Assembly (NCBI GenBank): GCA_050942895.1
Contig: JBMNOE010000017.1
Span: forward strand, 1 to 55,450
Length of the DNA: 55,450 nucleotides
Direction: 5' to 3'
From: JBNRMR01 sp050942895
GTDB lineage: Bacteria; Bacillota; Clostridia; Christensenellales; UBA1750
Below the pieces are notes generated by a model. That model was not told the origin of the DNA. It searched no databases and worked only from the letters and a program-made list of their open reading frames with translations. Below are positions 8,001-16,422 of the stretch, piece after piece. The position numbers were made by a program, and so were the translations under genes. Each line of letters opens with the position of its first letter. Position 1 is the stretch's first letter.

Positions 8001-8028
8001 GCAGAACTTGTTAATCCTTTAAGGACAA

Positions 8029-9324
8029 TTACACCTTAAGGTTGTAGAAGCATTTAAGGCCGCCGTAGACTGCGCTGCCCTCCAACTGAGCCTCGATCTT
8101 AAGAAGCCTGTTGTACTTGGCGATGCGGTCAGTCCTGCTCATGGAGCCGGTCTTTATCTGGCCCGCGTTTGTGGCAACGGCGATGTCGGCTATGGTCACG
8201 TCCTCGGTCTCGCCGGAGCGGTGGGAGATGACCGCGGTGTAGCCCGCGCGCTTTGCCATTTCGATTGCCTCGAAGGTCTCAGTCAATGTGCCGATCTGGT
8301 TGACCTTGATTAAGATTGAGTTGCACATGCCCATTTCGATGCCGCGGGCAAGGCGCTTTGTGTTGGTGACGAAGAAGTCGTCCCCCACCAGCTGAACCTT
8401 GTCGCCAAGGCGGGCGGTTAGCTTCTTGTAGCCGTCCCAGTCGTTCTCGTCCAGGCCGTCCTCGATGGAGATGATGGGGAAATCCGTCACAAGCTCCTCG
8501 TACAGGTCGATAAGCTCGTCAACGGTGAGGCTCCTGCCCTCTCCGGCCAGGTCATAGTTGCCGGTTTCCTTGTTGTAAAACTCGGAGGAAGCCACGTCCA
8601 TGGCGATCTTGATATCTTCGCCCGGCTTGTAGCCTGCCTGCTTGATGGCCTCAACGATTACTTCAACAGCTTCGCGGTTGCTCTTAAGGTTGGGGGCAAA
8701 GCCGCCCTCATCGCCGACGGAAGTGCTTTCACCCTTGTCGGAGAGGACTTTCTTAAGGGCATGGAAAACCTCTGCGCCCATGCGGATGCATTCCCTGAAG
8801 GAGGGCGCGCCCACGGGCATTATCATGAACTCCTGGAAGTCCACGGAGTTATCGGCGTGGGAGCCGCCGTTTAGTATGTTCATCATGGGGGTGGGAAGCT
8901 GCTTTGCGTTGAAGCCGCCCAGATACTGGTAAAGGGGCAGGCCGTGATAATCCGCCGCGGCATGGGCAACAGCCATCGAAACGCCCAAAATGGCGTTTGC
9001 ACCCAGCTTACCCTTGTTCTCGGTGCCGTCAAGAGCGATCATCGCCCGGTCGATGCCGACTTGGTCGGTCACTTCGTAGCTGTCCACCAGAGCGGGAGCG
9101 ATGATATCGTTCACATTGGCAACCGCTTTAAGCACACCCTTGCCCAAATAGCGCTTCTTGTCGCCGTCGCGAAGCTCTATGGCCTCATGCTCGCCCGTGG
9201 AGGCCCCTGAAGGAACCATGGCCCTGCCATATGCGCCGGATTCAGTGTATACTTCGACTTCAACCGTGGGGTTTCCCCTTGAATCGATAACTTCAAGAGC
9301 GCTAATTTTCGTAATAACAGACAT
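8029..9324 (-). CDS. eno: enolase
   Basis: Enolase converts 2-phosphoglycerate to phosphoenolpyruvate in glycolysis and needs magnesium. The 431-residue protein is standard length and highly conserved: ALEVIDSRGNPT at the start, SGASTGEHEA, NGGSHADNSVDFQEF, GDEGGFAPN, the metal ligand strand SIEDGLDE, VGDDFFVTN, and the C-terminal SHRSGETED and IKTGSMSRTDR loops. The start is the ATG at 9322-9324, 8 nt after AAAGGAG; an in-frame ATG ten codons upstream is not near a binding site. It stands alone, away from the other glycolytic genes with which it is often grouped in Firmicutes. I found a candidate -10 (TATACT) upstream but no good -35. Confidence 0.98.
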   Translation of the reverse strand: MSVITKISALEVIDSRGNPTVEVEVYTESGAYGRAMVPSGASTGEHEAIELRDGDKKRYLGKGVLKAVANVNDIIAPALVDSYEVTDQVGIDRAMIALDGTENKGKLGANAILGVSMAVAHAAADYHGLPLYQYLGGFNAKQLPTPMMNILNGGSHADNSVDFQEFMIMPVGAPSFRECIRMGAEVFHALKKVLSDKGESTSVGDEGGFAPNLKSNREAVEVIVEAIKQAGYKPGEDIKIAMDVASSEFYNKETGNYDLAGEGRSLTVDELIDLYEELVTDFPIISIEDGLDENDWDGYKKLTARLGDKVQLVGDDFFVTNTKRLARGIEMGMCNSILIKVNQIGTLTETFEAIEMAKRAGYTAVISHRSGETEDVTIADIAVATNAGQIKTGSMSRTDRIAKYNRLLKIEAQLEGSAVYGGLKCFYNLKV

Positions 9325-9431
9325 TTTAAAATCTCCTTTGTATAAAGTTTTCACCTTTGCAAGTATATCATGTTTCCCCTTCGAAAGGAAGCATGAAACA
9401 GCCTTATTCTGTTAATATTATGCTTAGAATG

Positions 9432-9460
9432 TTGAGGAATCATTCCCTGGATGGTATACT
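9432..9460 (+). promoter_or_regulatory. promoter of the lactonase gene
   Basis: TTGAGG (9432-9437), 17 nt, TATACT (9455-9460), about 35 nt before the start codon. Confidence 0.75.
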
Positions 9461-9496
9461 TAATTTATCTGTATTAAAGGATTCCGGAGGCATATC

Positions 9497-10582
9497 ATGA
9501 GAGAAAATACGGGAGAAAGTGCGGGAAATTTTATGGAAAGATATGATGTATATTTCGGCAGCTTTGCCAGCCGCGGCGGCACATTCACGCCCTTCTATGA
9601 ATTCAGCGAAAAGGACGGCTCATTGACATATAAAGGAAGGCTGGAGGGGCTTTTCAATCCATCCTACACCAATTTTGACAAGGAGTTTAGGTTTTTTTTC
9701 AGCGTCTCCAAGGATCAGGAGACGGGCAAGGGCTTCGTCCACGTTTGGAAGTTTGAGGACGGCGCAATGGTTTTTCTTGACAAATATCACACCGGCGGCA
9801 ATGATCCCTGCTATGTGATGGCGGACAGAACCAACTCCTTCGTGGCCGCTGCCAACTATACCTCCGGCAGCTTTAGAATCTGGAAGCTGAATGAGGACGG
9901 CAAGCTCACGCCCTACGGCCAGACAAAGCGGCATCAGGGCCGGAGCATTGATCCAAAGCGCCAGACACACCCTTATTGTCACAGCACGGTCTGGTCCCCC
10001 TGGCATGATATCGTCTATGTCTGCGACCTGGGAACAGACAGGATAGTCTGGTATAAAAAAGATGAGGATAAGCAGGCCTTCATAAAAGAAGGTCAGGCGA
10101 AAGTTAAGCCCGGCAGCGGGCCAAGGCATCTGGCCTTTGCGCCGGACAGGCAGGTTTGCTATCTGCTGAATGAAATGGGCTGCACAATGACCGTCTATAA
10201 GGTGCTGAACAATGGCGCGCTGATAGAGATGCAGTACATTAACACATTGCCCGAAGACTTTGACGGCTTCAACACCTGCGCGGATGTGCATGTGAGCCCC
10301 GACGGGAAATTTGTCTACGCCTCCAACCGCGGCCACGATTCCCTTGCCATATTCAGCCTTGACCAATACGGCCAGGCCAGCCTGGTCGGCCACGCTCCTT
10401 CCATGGGGAAAACGCCCAGAGGTTTTGCCCTTTCCCCCTCCGGCAATTGGCTTATATGCGCAAACCAGGACAGCAATAATATAATCGTTTTTATGCGGGA
10501 TGAAAAAACCGGCTTGCTTGAGCCCAAACACGAGTATCAAAGCGATACGGGCCTGGTGAACGTCCGCTTTAAGCTGAAGTAG
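9497..10582 (+). CDS. lactonase family protein (6-phosphogluconolactonase-type beta-propeller)
   Basis: A 361-residue cytoplasmic protein of the seven-bladed lactonase family (PF10282), whose characterised member hydrolyses 6-phosphogluconolactone. Typical blade signatures repeat: HPYCHSTVWSPWHDIVYVCDLGTDR, GSGPRHLAFAPD, DVHVSPDGKFVYASNRGHDS and GFALSPSGNWLICANQDSNN. The family site residues H, R and E of such strands are present. No zwf or gnd is adjacent, so the pentose-phosphate role is unproven; related proteins act on other sugar lactones. The ATG follows CCGGAGG by 6 nt. A hairpin without a clear T run follows the gene. Confidence 0.85.
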   Translation: MRENTGESAGNFMERYDVYFGSFASRGGTFTPFYEFSEKDGSLTYKGRLEGLFNPSYTNFDKEFRFFFSVSKDQETGKGFVHVWKFEDGAMVFLDKYHTGGNDPCYVMADRTNSFVAAANYTSGSFRIWKLNEDGKLTPYGQTKRHQGRSIDPKRQTHPYCHSTVWSPWHDIVYVCDLGTDRIVWYKKDEDKQAFIKEGQAKVKPGSGPRHLAFAPDRQVCYLLNEMGCTMTVYKVLNNGALIEMQYINTLPEDFDGFNTCADVHVSPDGKFVYASNRGHDSLAIFSLDQYGQASLVGHAPSMGKTPRGFALSPSGNWLICANQDSNNIIVFMRDEKTGLLEPKHEYQSDTGLVNVRFKLK

Positions 10583-10599
10583 CTGGAGGTTGGCGGGGG

Positions 10600-10640
10600 A
10601 AAACATCCCGCAAGGGGATGCTCCCCTTGGCCCCTCTCAC
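10600..10640. terminator. possible terminator/hairpin after the lactonase gene
   Basis: CATCCC and GGGATG pair around a 5-nt loop, flanked by G-rich and C-rich runs that could extend the stem. The plus strand lacks a T run; the minus strand has a TTTT. Function is uncertain. Confidence 0.3.
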
Positions 10641-10789
10641 AGGAGATGCGGCATACTTTTCTTTATTAAATTAATTTACTGCTGGAAGCTTGTGCTGCAA
10701 ATATAGAATGTATCAAGGAACATTATCGAGCTATAGGAACCTGGAGTATGAAAGATTATGTGAACTTTAATAAAGAAAGATGAAATAGA

Positions 10790-11163
10790 ATGACCGCAGA
10801 AAGGGAAAATCTCGACATAAAGACAGTTCACGCCGATATGACCGCAGAATTTCCATTTGAAGATGAATCATTTGACATCATATTTTGCCCTGTTTCAATG
10901 CCTATATTGAAAGTCTGGACAATATGTACAGTGAGTGCTACAGGGTTTTAAAGCACCATGGATTGCTGGTGATCGGTTACATGAATCCTTTGATATGCAT
11001 GTACGGAGCTGATGATGTTTGGGATCATCCTGAAAAAGAACAAATTAGAGGGCAATTGAAATTTGGTTTCGCTGCGATAGATTTTTAAGAATTAAAAGAT
11101 GTGAGCAACAGATTAAGCAAATTTGCAAGCGATTATATTGCTAATTTGAGTATTAAGTTGTAA
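10790..11163 (+). pseudogene. decayed class I SAM-dependent methyltransferase
   Basis: From 10790 the frame reads MTAERENLDIKTV, then EFPFEDESFDIIFCPVS. This matches the post-motif-I region of class I methyltransferases whose usual text is ...EREGL...FDLIFHPVSN. At about 10897 a single missing A shifts the frame, and the neighbouring frame continues as NAYIESLDNMYSECYRVLKHHGLLVIGYMNP, the expected next piece. A TAA at 11086 then interrupts, with a few further codons to about 11163. The N-terminus with the glycine-rich SAM loop is missing, and the DNA is A/T-richer than its neighbours. Two or more lesions make this a relic. The rest of 10583-11188 holds only the hairpin near 10600 and the araD ribosome binding site. 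Confidence 0.75.
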
Positions 11164-11188
11164 TTATTCTAAAAAAGAGGAGAATGAG

Positions 11189-11887
11189 ATGACCAATCTT
11201 AAAAAAATAGTATACGAACAAAACATGGAGCTTTTCCGCCGCGGTCTGGTGGTTTACACTTGGGGAAATGTCAGCCAGATCGACAGAGAGAAAGGTGTTT
11301 TCCTGATAAAGCCCAGCGGAGTTCCATATGAAAACATGAAGCCTGAGGACATGGTGGCCGTCGACCTCGATGGCAGCGTAGTAAACGGCGATCTTCGCCC
11401 CTCATCGGACATGGCCACACATCTGGCGCTTTACAAGGCCTTTTCGCAGATCGGCGGCGTCGTCCACACCCATTCCCGCTATGCCACCGCTTGGGCACAG
11501 GCCGGCCTTTCCATACCAGCCCTTGGCACCACCCACGCCGACTATTTTCACGGCCCTGTGCCGATAACAAGGTCACTTTCCCCGGAGGAAATAAACGGAG
11601 ACTACGAGGCGGAGACGGGCAATGTCATAATCGAAACCTTTGGGGGCATAAACCCCTTGCACCTGCCATCGGTTCTCGTCAAAAACCACGGACCCTTTTC
11701 TTGGGGCAAGGACGCCGCCGAAGCCGTTCACAACGCCGTGGTGCTGGAGGAACTGGCAGCGATGGCCTATATATCAAAGGGCATTAATCCTCTCTGTCAG
11801 GAGGCTCCGCAGGAGCTTTTGGACAAGCATTTCCTGCGCAAACACGGCGAAAACGCCTATTACGGTCAACGGGCAAAAAACAAATAA
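11189..11887 (+). CDS. araD: L-ribulose-5-phosphate 4-epimerase
   Basis: AraD interconverts L-ribulose 5-phosphate and D-xylulose 5-phosphate by retro-aldol chemistry, feeding arabinose carbon into the pentose phosphate pathway. The 232-residue protein is full length for the class II aldolase/epimerase family. Zinc ligands are visible as HTH (H93, H95) and H167 in KNHGPFSWG. The catalytic Asp of HADYF is near 118, and the AraD-specific tail HFLRKHGENAYYGQ is intact. AGAGGAG lies 8 nt before the ATG. No araA or araB is nearby, so the substrate may come from elsewhere, including ascorbate-type pathways whose epimerases share this fold. The serine hydrolase gene follows after 13 nt. Confidence 0.92.
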   Translation: MTNLKKIVYEQNMELFRRGLVVYTWGNVSQIDREKGVFLIKPSGVPYENMKPEDMVAVDLDGSVVNGDLRPSSDMATHLALYKAFSQIGGVVHTHSRYATAWAQAGLSIPALGTTHADYFHGPVPITRSLSPEEINGDYEAETGNVIIETFGGINPLHLPSVLVKNHGPFSWGKDAAEAVHNAVVLEELAAMAYISKGINPLCQEAPQELLDKHFLRKHGENAYYGQRAKNK

Positions 11888-11900
11888 GGGGGAATGACAG

Positions 11901-13109
11901 ATGAACAAAATTGACTTACTGCTAAACTCATTCGTTGAAAAGAAAATGGCTGCCGGCGCTTCGGCACTGGTGACCAAGAACGGTCGGGAGGCATACTTTG
12001 GCAGCTACGGACTTGCAGATCTGAGCGAAAGCACTCCCCTTGAAAGAGACAGCGTCCTTCGGGTCTATTCCATGACTAAGCCCGTCACAGCCGCCGCGGC
12101 GATGATGCTGATCGACAGGGGCGTTTTCTCCCTTGATACGCCCGTTGGCGAGTTCCTGCCCGAATTTTCCCGCACCCCCGTCTGCCAGGAGATCGACGGG
12201 CGGGTAGAGATTGTGCCTGCCAAGCGCCCCATGACAATTTTCAATCTGCTGACGATGACCTCCGGCATTTCATATGGCGATAACAACAGCATAAACGCCG
12301 CCACCTCCGTCTCCAATTCCTATATCTCAAAGCTGATGCAGGAAATGCTAATGGATGAAAACAGCGGTGAAAAAGGCGAAAAAGATGAGAAAATAGACAC
12401 TGTCTACTTCGCACGGCGGCTTGGGGAATGCCCCCTATGCTTCCACCCCGGCGATGAATGGCGCTACGGTATGAGCACCGATGTGCTGGGCGCGGTTATA
12501 GTGGCTGCGTCCGGAAAACCGCTGAGCGAATTCCTCCGCGAGAACATATTCGCACCCCTCGGCATGGAAAGCACCTGCTTTGTGAACCCCGGCGCACCTG
12601 AGCATATCATCAAGCGCCTTGCGAAAACATATATCCCCACAGCCAAGGGGCTGGTTGAAAAGAAGCGCTCATTGATGTTCGAGCTGTCGTCCAATTCCTG
12701 CGCGGAGCTTCACTCCGGCGGCGCGGGGCTCATTTCCACCCTGGATGACTTCGCCAGGTTCGGCAACATGCTTTTAAACGACGGCGAGTTAAACGGCGAA
12801 AGGCTCCTCAAGGCCGAAACTGTGAGGTTGATGCACACAAGGCAGCTAAACGACCGGCAGCAGGCGACTTTCCACCAGCCCGACAGAAATGGCTACAGCT
12901 ACGGCCTGACCATGCGGGTACTTGAAAACCCCTCACTCACCGACTACTGCGAGAGCAAAGGCTCCTTCGGCTGGAACGGCGCCGCCGGCACAAGCCTGCG
13001 GATGGACCCTGTGAAAAAGACCGTCACCGTTTTCGGCTGCCAGCGGATACCCGCAGAGCATGAGCTTTTTCTGCCCGCCCTTACCCAGGCCATATCCGAA
13101 ACCATCTGA
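11901..13109 (+). CDS. serine hydrolase of the beta-lactamase/class C family
   Basis: A 402-residue protein of PF00144, which includes class C beta-lactamases, DD-peptidases and EstB-type esterases. The catalytic SxxK tetrad is SMTK (S57-K60). Downstream RYGMSTDVLGAVI occupies the position of the YxN motif, and HSGGAGLISTLDD that of the third motif. There is no signal peptide, so a cytoplasmic esterase is more likely than a beta-lactamase. AAGGGGG precedes the ATG by 9 nt. It follows araD closely, so it may act on esterified sugars from the same source, which is inference only. Confidence 0.85.
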   Translation: MNKIDLLLNSFVEKKMAAGASALVTKNGREAYFGSYGLADLSESTPLERDSVLRVYSMTKPVTAAAAMMLIDRGVFSLDTPVGEFLPEFSRTPVCQEIDGRVEIVPAKRPMTIFNLLTMTSGISYGDNNSINAATSVSNSYISKLMQEMLMDENSGEKGEKDEKIDTVYFARRLGECPLCFHPGDEWRYGMSTDVLGAVIVAASGKPLSEFLRENIFAPLGMESTCFVNPGAPEHIIKRLAKTYIPTAKGLVEKKRSLMFELSSNSCAELHSGGAGLISTLDDFARFGNMLLNDGELNGERLLKAETVRLMHTRQLNDRQQATFHQPDRNGYSYGLTMRVLENPSLTDYCESKGSFGWNGAAGTSLRMDPVKKTVTVFGCQRIPAEHELFLPALTQAISETI

Positions 13110-13179
13110 TCAGAGCGCCAATAAAAACTGTCCGGCTGTAAATGCACAATGCCGGGTATATATCAGCAGAATATCAGCA

Positions 13180-13208
13180 AAAGCGGAAAGCCCCTCGCTC
13201 TCCGCTTT
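13180..13208 (+). terminator. terminator of araD-serine hydrolase
   Basis: AAAGCGGA (13180-13187) pairs with TCCGCTTT (13201-13208) around a 13-nt loop, followed by CTTATTT. Confidence 0.6.
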
Positions 13209-13219
13209 CTTATTTCGCC

Positions 13220-13248
13220 TTGATTTCATTGGCAAAATATGCTTTAAT
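13220..13248 (+). promoter_or_regulatory. promoter of the beta-galactosidase operon
   Basis: TTGATT (13220-13225), 17 nt, TTTAAT (13243-13248), with TG at the extended -10 position. A perfect palindrome starts 3 nt after the -10. Confidence 0.8.
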
Positions 13249-13250
13249 TA

Positions 13251-13267
13251 AGTCATAGACTATGACT
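13251..13267. promoter_or_regulatory. 17-bp palindromic operator at the beta-galactosidase promoter
   Basis: AGTCATAGACTATGACT is a perfect inverted repeat (8-bp arms around one A). It spans the expected transcription start, the classic place for a repressor. No repressor gene lies next to it; the nearest candidate regulator is the AraC-type protein at 17503, whose family rarely uses such short palindromes. Confidence 0.7.
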
Positions 13268-13364
13268 AAAATACAATTAAAACTGGTCGCAGCTCTCGCA
13301 TTAAGAAGCCGTCCAAGGCGGCTGTTTAATAAATCGAATAAAAAGAGAATGAAAGGTGTGCGCC

Positions 13365-16352
13365 ATGATTATTCCCAATTTTCACGAAGACCTTACGAAA
13401 CTGCATGTGAACACCGAGGAAAACCGCAGCTATTATATCCCCTGCGATACACGCGAGGAAGCCCTTTTCGGCAGCAGCTCCCGCCTGCTGAACCTTTGCG
13501 GCCAGTGGGATTTCGCCTATTACCCCTCCCCCTATGATCTGCCGGAGGGTGCATTCTCGCCGGATTATGATCGTGGGGGCATGAGCCCCATCCCCGTGCC
13601 TTCCGCATGGCAGATGCACGGCTACGATTCACATCAATACACAAATGTTAAATATCCCTTCCCCTATGACCCGCCCTATGTCCCTTCCATGAATCCCTGC
13701 GGGCTGTACGTCCGCGAGTTTGATTTGCCCGACTTCGCGTCCGGCACACGCCATTACATCAACTTTGAAGGCGTTGACTCCTGCTTCTATCTGTACATCG
13801 ACGGCAGGTTCGTCGGCTACAGCCAGGTCTCCCACTCCACCAGCGAATTCGATGTGACGGATTTCCTTCGCGCAGGCAAAAACCACATCGCAGTGCTGGT
13901 TTTGAAATGGTGCGACGGCAGCTATTTGGAGGATCAGGACAAGCTGCGTATGAGCGGCATTTTCAGGGATGTGTACCTGATCTCGCGTCCGGAAAATCAT
14001 CTTCGTGATTTCTTCATCCGCACAAATCTTACGGACGGCGGCAGAGCGGATATCCGGGTGGAACTGATGCGCCGGGGCGACTGCCATGTTTTTGCCGAGC
14101 TGCTGGCCCCGGACGGAAGCCTCCTTGCCGCCTGTTCAGCCGAAGGCGACGAGCTTTCCTTCACTGTGGAAAGCCCCATTCTTTGGAATGCTGAAAAGCC
14201 CGCTTTATACACGCTGATAATAAATGTCGGCGGCGAGTTCATCGCCCAAAGGGTGGGGATCCGTAAGATAAGCATATCAGACGGCGTGCTGCTGCTGAAC
14301 GGCGTCCCCCTGCGCTTCAACGGCGTAAACCGCCACGACAGCGACCCTGTCTTGGGCCCTGCCGTCACTCGGGAAGCGGTTTTGAAGGATCTTCAGATTA
14401 TGAAGCAGCACAACATCAACGCCATACGCACCAGCCACTATCCCAACGCCCCCTGGTTTGCCGAGCTTTGCGATGAGTACGGCTTCTATGTGATTTTAGA
14501 AGCGGACATCGAGTGTCACGGCACTACAAGCATTTATGGCGGAGGGGCGGACATCACATATGGCCTGATCGCTCAGGACAGCCGCTTCGATGAATCCATA
14601 ATGGATCGGGTGCAGCGCGCCGTCATCCGGGATAAAAACCGCCCCAGCGTGCTGATCTGGTCCTTGGGGAACGAGTCCGGCTATGGGCCCAGCTTTGAGA
14701 AGGCCGGGTGCTGGGCAAAGGACTATGATCCCTCTCGTCTGGTGCATTACGAAGGCGTCAGATGGCAAACCGGCGGCCACAAGGCCGACGATTCCATGTT
14801 GGATTTTCACAGCCGCATGTATGCCTCCCTTTCGGACATAGTCCAATATTTTGAGGATGGGCAGGAAAAAGGCGCGAAGAAACCCTTTGTCCAGTGCGAA
14901 TACATCCACGCCATGGGCAACGGCCCCGGCGACGCAGAGGATTACTTTGAGCTGATGGAAAAATACCCGGGCTTTTGCGGCGGCTTCGTCTGGGAATGGT
15001 GTGATCACGCCGTTTATATGGGCCGCACCGCAGGCGGCAAAAAGAAATATTACTACGGCGGCGATTTCGGCGAATTCCCCCATGACGGCAACTTCTGCAT
15101 GGATGGCCTGGTCTACCCCGACCGCACCCCCCACAAGGGGCTTTTGGAGTATGCCAATGTGTGCCGCCCAATCCGCGCAAAGCTTGAGGATGACGGCTCC
15201 GTCACCTTCACAAACAAGCTGCGGTTCACAAATGCGCAGGAGCTTCTGGCCGCCTCCTGGGTTTTCACCCGGGATGGCAAGGTCTTGGCCGGCGGGGATA
15301 TTAAGCTTGACATACCTCCCATGGAAAGCAGAACGATAAAGCTTGATTATCCTCCGGCCAATCAGGGCGATTGCTGCCTTGAAATCAGCTATTTGCAAAC
15401 AGCCGAAAAACCCTTCACTTCCCCCGGACATGTTCTGGGCTTTGACCAAATCATGCTCTGCCGCGAGGAATTTGAATTGCCGCAGCCCGCGAAGTCCCAT
15501 GCGCCGGTCATAGAGCAGTCCGACACCGCGATAGTCCTAAAGGGCCCCGCCTTCCGCTATGTGTTCAGCAGGCTTTCCGGCACATTTGAAAGCATGAGCT
15601 ACTCAAACCGCAATCTGCTTGAAAGGCCCATGGGCTTCAATATCTGGCGCGCCCCCACCGACAACGACCGCAGAATCCGTCTGGAATGGGGGCGGGCAGG
15701 CTATGATCGCACAACTGTGCGGGTGTACGAATCCTCCGCTGCGGTGGAAGATGGAGTCGCAGTTATCAGGGCCAGGCTTTCAATCGGCGCAGTTTTCATC
15801 CAGAACATAATCACAATGGACGCCCTCTGGCGGGTGGACGGCGACGGCGGCATATCGGCCCAGCTTTCATGCCTGAGGGATACCGCTTTGCCCTTCCTGC
15901 CCCGCTTTGGCCTGCGGATGTTCCTGCCCCAAAGTATGCACACGGCTCAGTATCTGGGCTGGGGCCCCCACGAAAGCTATTGCGACAAGCGCCGCGCCTC
16001 ACGCTTTGGTCTTTTCAAGGCTACGGCGGAAGAAATGCACGAGGACTACCTGAAGCCGCAGGAAAACGGCAGCCACTGGGGCTGCAAGTCTGTGAAAGTT
16101 TCCGGCAAAGGCAGCGCTCTTACCATAAAAGCGGACGGATTCAGCTTCAATCTCTCCCCCTATACCCAGGAGGAGCTCACCGCAAAAGCACACAACTTCG
16201 AGCTGGAGCAGTGCGGACATTCGGTGCTCTGCTTTGATTACGCCCAAAGCGGCATAGGCTCCAATAGCTGCGGGCCGCCTCTTATTGAAAAATATCGCTT
16301 CCAGCCGGAGGAGTTTACATTCACTTTCCACATGCAGCCCGCAGCGGAGTAA
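13365..16352 (+). CDS. lacZ: beta-galactosidase, glycoside hydrolase family 2
   Basis: A 995-residue LacZ-type GH2 enzyme that releases terminal beta-linked galactose with retention. It shows the full order: sugar-binding jelly roll (about residues 40-210), immunoglobulin-like domain, TIM barrel, then a second sandwich and the C-terminal small-chain domain. Signatures are FNGVNRHDSDPVLG, IRTSHYPN, acid/base E437 in SLGNESGYG and nucleophile E512 in QCEYIHAMGN, with EWCDHA later. No signal peptide is present, so substrates must be imported. I choose the ATG at 13365 with AAAGG about 9 nt upstream over an in-frame GTG three codons earlier. The dehydrogenase gene follows in the same operon. Beta-1,2-galactose on xyloglucan side chains is a possible substrate, as is lactose. 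Confidence 0.93.
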   Translation: MIIPNFHEDLTKLHVNTEENRSYYIPCDTREEALFGSSSRLLNLCGQWDFAYYPSPYDLPEGAFSPDYDRGGMSPIPVPSAWQMHGYDSHQYTNVKYPFPYDPPYVPSMNPCGLYVREFDLPDFASGTRHYINFEGVDSCFYLYIDGRFVGYSQVSHSTSEFDVTDFLRAGKNHIAVLVLKWCDGSYLEDQDKLRMSGIFRDVYLISRPENHLRDFFIRTNLTDGGRADIRVELMRRGDCHVFAELLAPDGSLLAACSAEGDELSFTVESPILWNAEKPALYTLIINVGGEFIAQRVGIRKISISDGVLLLNGVPLRFNGVNRHDSDPVLGPAVTREAVLKDLQIMKQHNINAIRTSHYPNAPWFAELCDEYGFYVILEADIECHGTTSIYGGGADITYGLIAQDSRFDESIMDRVQRAVIRDKNRPSVLIWSLGNESGYGPSFEKAGCWAKDYDPSRLVHYEGVRWQTGGHKADDSMLDFHSRMYASLSDIVQYFEDGQEKGAKKPFVQCEYIHAMGNGPGDAEDYFELMEKYPGFCGGFVWEWCDHAVYMGRTAGGKKKYYYGGDFGEFPHDGNFCMDGLVYPDRTPHKGLLEYANVCRPIRAKLEDDGSVTFTNKLRFTNAQELLAASWVFTRDGKVLAGGDIKLDIPPMESRTIKLDYPPANQGDCCLEISYLQTAEKPFTSPGHVLGFDQIMLCREEFELPQPAKSHAPVIEQSDTAIVLKGPAFRYVFSRLSGTFESMSYSNRNLLERPMGFNIWRAPTDNDRRIRLEWGRAGYDRTTVRVYESSAAVEDGVAVIRARLSIGAVFIQNIITMDALWRVDGDGGISAQLSCLRDTALPFLPRFGLRMFLPQSMHTAQYLGWGPHESYCDKRRASRFGLFKATAEEMHEDYLKPQENGSHWGCKSVKVSGKGSALTIKADGFSFNLSPYTQEELTAKAHNFELEQCGHSVLCFDYAQSGIGSNSCGPPLIEKYRFQPEEFTFTFHMQPAAE

Positions 16353-16422
16353 ACGAAGACCGAGCCAGTCTCTTAAGGGAACAGGCATTAATTAAGAATA
16401 TGAGAACAGAGGAGTTGTCATT

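Noticed and set aside
9620..10606. 328-codon minus-strand open frame opposite the lactonase gene.
   Set aside because: Antisense of a well-supported beta-propeller gene; no recognisable domain.
14496..15500. 334-codon minus-strand open frame opposite the GH2 gene.
   Set aside because: Antisense shadow of the conserved catalytic barrel; no independent signal.
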